In this document: positions 62,898-64,000 of the stretch, piece after piece
Numbering within the stretch: the stretch's first letter is position 1
Layout of the letters: each line of letters opens with the position of its first letter
Origin: an uncultured Bacteroidia bacterium
GTDB lineage: Bacteria; Bacteroidota; Bacteroidia; NS11-12g; UBA9320
Direction of reading: 5' to 3'
DNA: 64,000 nucleotides
NCBI GenBank assembly: GCA_943787465.1
Contig: CALSMN010000005.1
Coordinates: 62,001 to 126,000 of the forward strand
The notes under the pieces: generated by a model
What the model was told of the DNA's origin: nothing
Database searches by the model: none
What the model saw: only the letters and a program-made list of their open reading frames with translations
Translations under genes and position numbers: made by a program

Positions 62898-63851
62898 ATG
62901 GAAGAAAACAGAAAACATCTACTACAAAAACTTGAAGAAAAATTTGATGCTGCAGGTCAGGACCTAAATACTCATTTAGAAGGACTTCTTCATGCTAATT
63001 ATATCACATATTGGGATTACATTAAAACGGATGCACTTTTAAGTCTTCAGCAACAACGCACTCAATTTCCAGATGAGATGGTATTTATCATGTATCATCA
63101 AATCAATGAAATTATATTTAAAATGATGCTTTGGGAAATCGAACAAGTTTCTTCAAATAAAAATTTGACAGTTGATTTCTTCTCAGAAAAATTATATCGA
63201 ATCAGTCGATATGTTGACATGTTATCTTCTTCATTTGATGTTATGGGTGAAGGGATGCAAATAGAACAATATCAGAAATTCAGACACACCCTTACTCCTG
63301 CCAGTGGTTTTCAAAGTGCTCAATATCGAAAAATTGAATTTGCAAGTACCGAGCTTATTAATCTGATAGACAACCGGTTTAGAGAAGATATTGACCGAAA
63401 TACTCCATTTAGCCATGCTTTTGAACACCTTTATTGGCAAGCTGCAGGAAAAGATCATAAAACAGGTAAAAAGAATGCATTGCTTGCCAATTTTGAAAAA
63501 AAATACATGGATGACTTTATTGACTTTATGAAAACATACAACACAACCAATCTATGGACCTGTTATAAATCATTGCCAGATGATAAGAAAAAGAATATCA
63601 AACTTCTTAATGCAATGCGTCATTATGACCATACTCTTAATGTGAAATGGGTTATGGCACATTACCATGCCGCAGGAAAATATTTAGCCAAAGATGATGG
63701 CACTGTTGAGGAAGCTACAGGGGGCTCTGACTGGAGAAAGTATATGTTACCTCAATATCAAAGACGCATATTTTTTCCTGAATTATGGTCTGCTGAAGAA
63801 TTAAAAAACTGGGGTATCGATAATTTAGAAGGATACACTATTCTGACTTAG
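62898..63851 (+). CDS. kynA: Tryptophan 2,3-dioxygenase
   Basis: From the ATG at 62898 the protein has 317 residues: EENRKHLLQKLEEKF, then the family core NYITYWDYIKTDALLSLQQQRTQFPDEMVFIMYHQINEIIFKMMLWEIEQV and RHTLTPASGFQSAQYRKIEFASTELINL, and NVKWVMAHYHAAGKYL with ATGGSDWRKYM near the C-terminus, which is the conserved haem-binding and GTGG-like region. It opens tryptophan to N-formylkynurenine, the first step of the kynurenine pathway. No other kynurenine gene is in view. It overlaps the convergent partial gene by 4 bp. Confidence 0.92.
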   Translation: MEENRKHLLQKLEEKFDAAGQDLNTHLEGLLHANYITYWDYIKTDALLSLQQQRTQFPDEMVFIMYHQINEIIFKMMLWEIEQVSSNKNLTVDFFSEKLYRISRYVDMLSSSFDVMGEGMQIEQYQKFRHTLTPASGFQSAQYRKIEFASTELINLIDNRFREDIDRNTPFSHAFEHLYWQAAGKDHKTGKKNALLANFEKKYMDDFIDFMKTYNTTNLWTCYKSLPDDKKKNIKLLNAMRHYDHTLNVKWVMAHYHAAGKYLAKDDGTVEEATGGSDWRKYMLPQYQRRIFFPELWSAEELKNWGIDNLEGYTILT

Positions 63852-64000
63852 AAATAAGGTAAATTATACCATTTTAAAAACTCCTCGTGATATGGAGACT
63901 GGATCTGTATAAAATAGTTGCCTGGTGGTATCGATGACTTTTTAATGCGAAGTATATGTTGAAACTCACCGCTAATTATTTTAGTTCCAAATGTATTTAC
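63848..64000 (-). CDS. C-terminal fragment of a probable T9SS cargo protein (5' part outside the window)
   Basis: Fifty codons and a stop are open on the minus strand at the right edge, absent from the ORF track. The translation reads NTFGTKIISGEFQHILRIKKSSIPPGNYFIQIQSPYHEEFLKWYNLPYF. The pattern of a G-x-x-I strand, a short helix-like turn and (L/I)PPGNYFIQI resembles the end of a T9SS type A sorting domain, but the sequence continues beyond the usual end (FLKWYNLPYF). The passenger is unknown because the gene extends past the window. Confidence 0.6.
   Translation of the reverse strand, partial: VNTFGTKIISGEFQHILRIKKSSIPPGNYFIQIQSPYHEEFLKWYNLPYF

Noticed and set aside
1-64000. tRNA, rRNA, CRISPR arrays, insertion sequences or phage genes
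   Set aside because: No cloverleaf-like, repeat-spacer, transposase or structural phage sequences were seen on reading both strands; short gaps are too small or too A/T-rich. A tRNAscan or Rfam run was not available.

Overview
The window comes from an AT-rich member of the Bacteroidota, probably a flavobacterium- or saprospira-like lineage; the exact family cannot be read from the sequence. The evidence is type IX secretion (T9SS) cargo tails (type A and type B C-terminal domains), a PorE-like TPR/beta-propeller/CRD/OmpA lipoprotein, many Bacteroidota-typical DUF families (DUF6580, DUF6495, DUF4837, DUF3127, DUF7033), Omp28-type proteins, and promoters of the Bacteroidota -33 TTG / -7 TAnnTTTG type. 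Shine-Dalgarno sequences are not evident. No rRNA, tRNA, CRISPR array, insertion sequence, prophage or integron was seen. Coding density is high and no gap exceeds about 225 bp.

Layout. 1-3.4 kb: partial DUF6580 membrane protein, a small HTH regulator preceded by large palindromes, and an etfB-etfA-bifunctional nuclease operon. 3.4-7.1 kb: TPR protein, hotdog thioesterase, TrkA/TrkH potassium uptake. 7.1-13.1 kb: a 1392-residue T9SS type B adhesin-like protein, a redoxin lipoprotein and a FemAB/GNAT-like protein. 13-18.8 kb (minus): LysE exporter, DUF3817 protein, TPR protein, gyrA, prmC. 18.8-24.3 kb (plus): ribD, EamA transporter, YigZ, a T9SS metalloprotease and a DUF7033 deacetylase-like protein. 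24.3-27 kb (minus): two T9SS-tailed proteins. 27-30.4 kb: pepD, a frameshifted terC, DUF6495, SlyD-type isomerase. 30.5-37.6 kb: queG-ruvB, DUF1573 protein, HtrA protease, prfC, Omp28-like lipoprotein. 37.7-44.3 kb: cyclophilin lipoprotein, hydrolase, BaiN-like flavoprotein, DUF3127 protein, rhomboid, a phosphodiesterase with no normal start codon, and the PorE-like protein. 44.2-47 kb (minus): purN, DUF4837, a frameshifted mltD. 47-57 kb: ald, yidC, two glycosyltransferases (one frameshifted), recQ, a secreted protein with a caspase/CHAT-like His/Cys pair, and a TrmH-family methyltransferase. 57-64 kb: mutS, a T9SS subtilase, SIMPL protein, an aquaporin-arsC pair, tryptophan 2,3-dioxygenase, and the 3' end of a probable T9SS cargo gene.

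The content is mainly housekeeping plus an envelope/secretion theme: T9SS cargo (adhesin, two peptidases, Omp28 protein), a probable T9SS anchor, periplasmic folding and quality control (HtrA, two isomerases, YidC) and detoxification. I found no convincing new defence or mobile system. The items most worth a second look are the palindromic operator over the HTH gene's own promoter, the repeated placement of -7 boxes 3-8 nt from start codons (predicting leaderless mRNAs), an apparent ATT start codon, three single-base frameshifts in otherwise intact genes, and the caspase-like secreted protein. Several ORF-track starts were moved downstream because the tracked start lies in or before the promoter.
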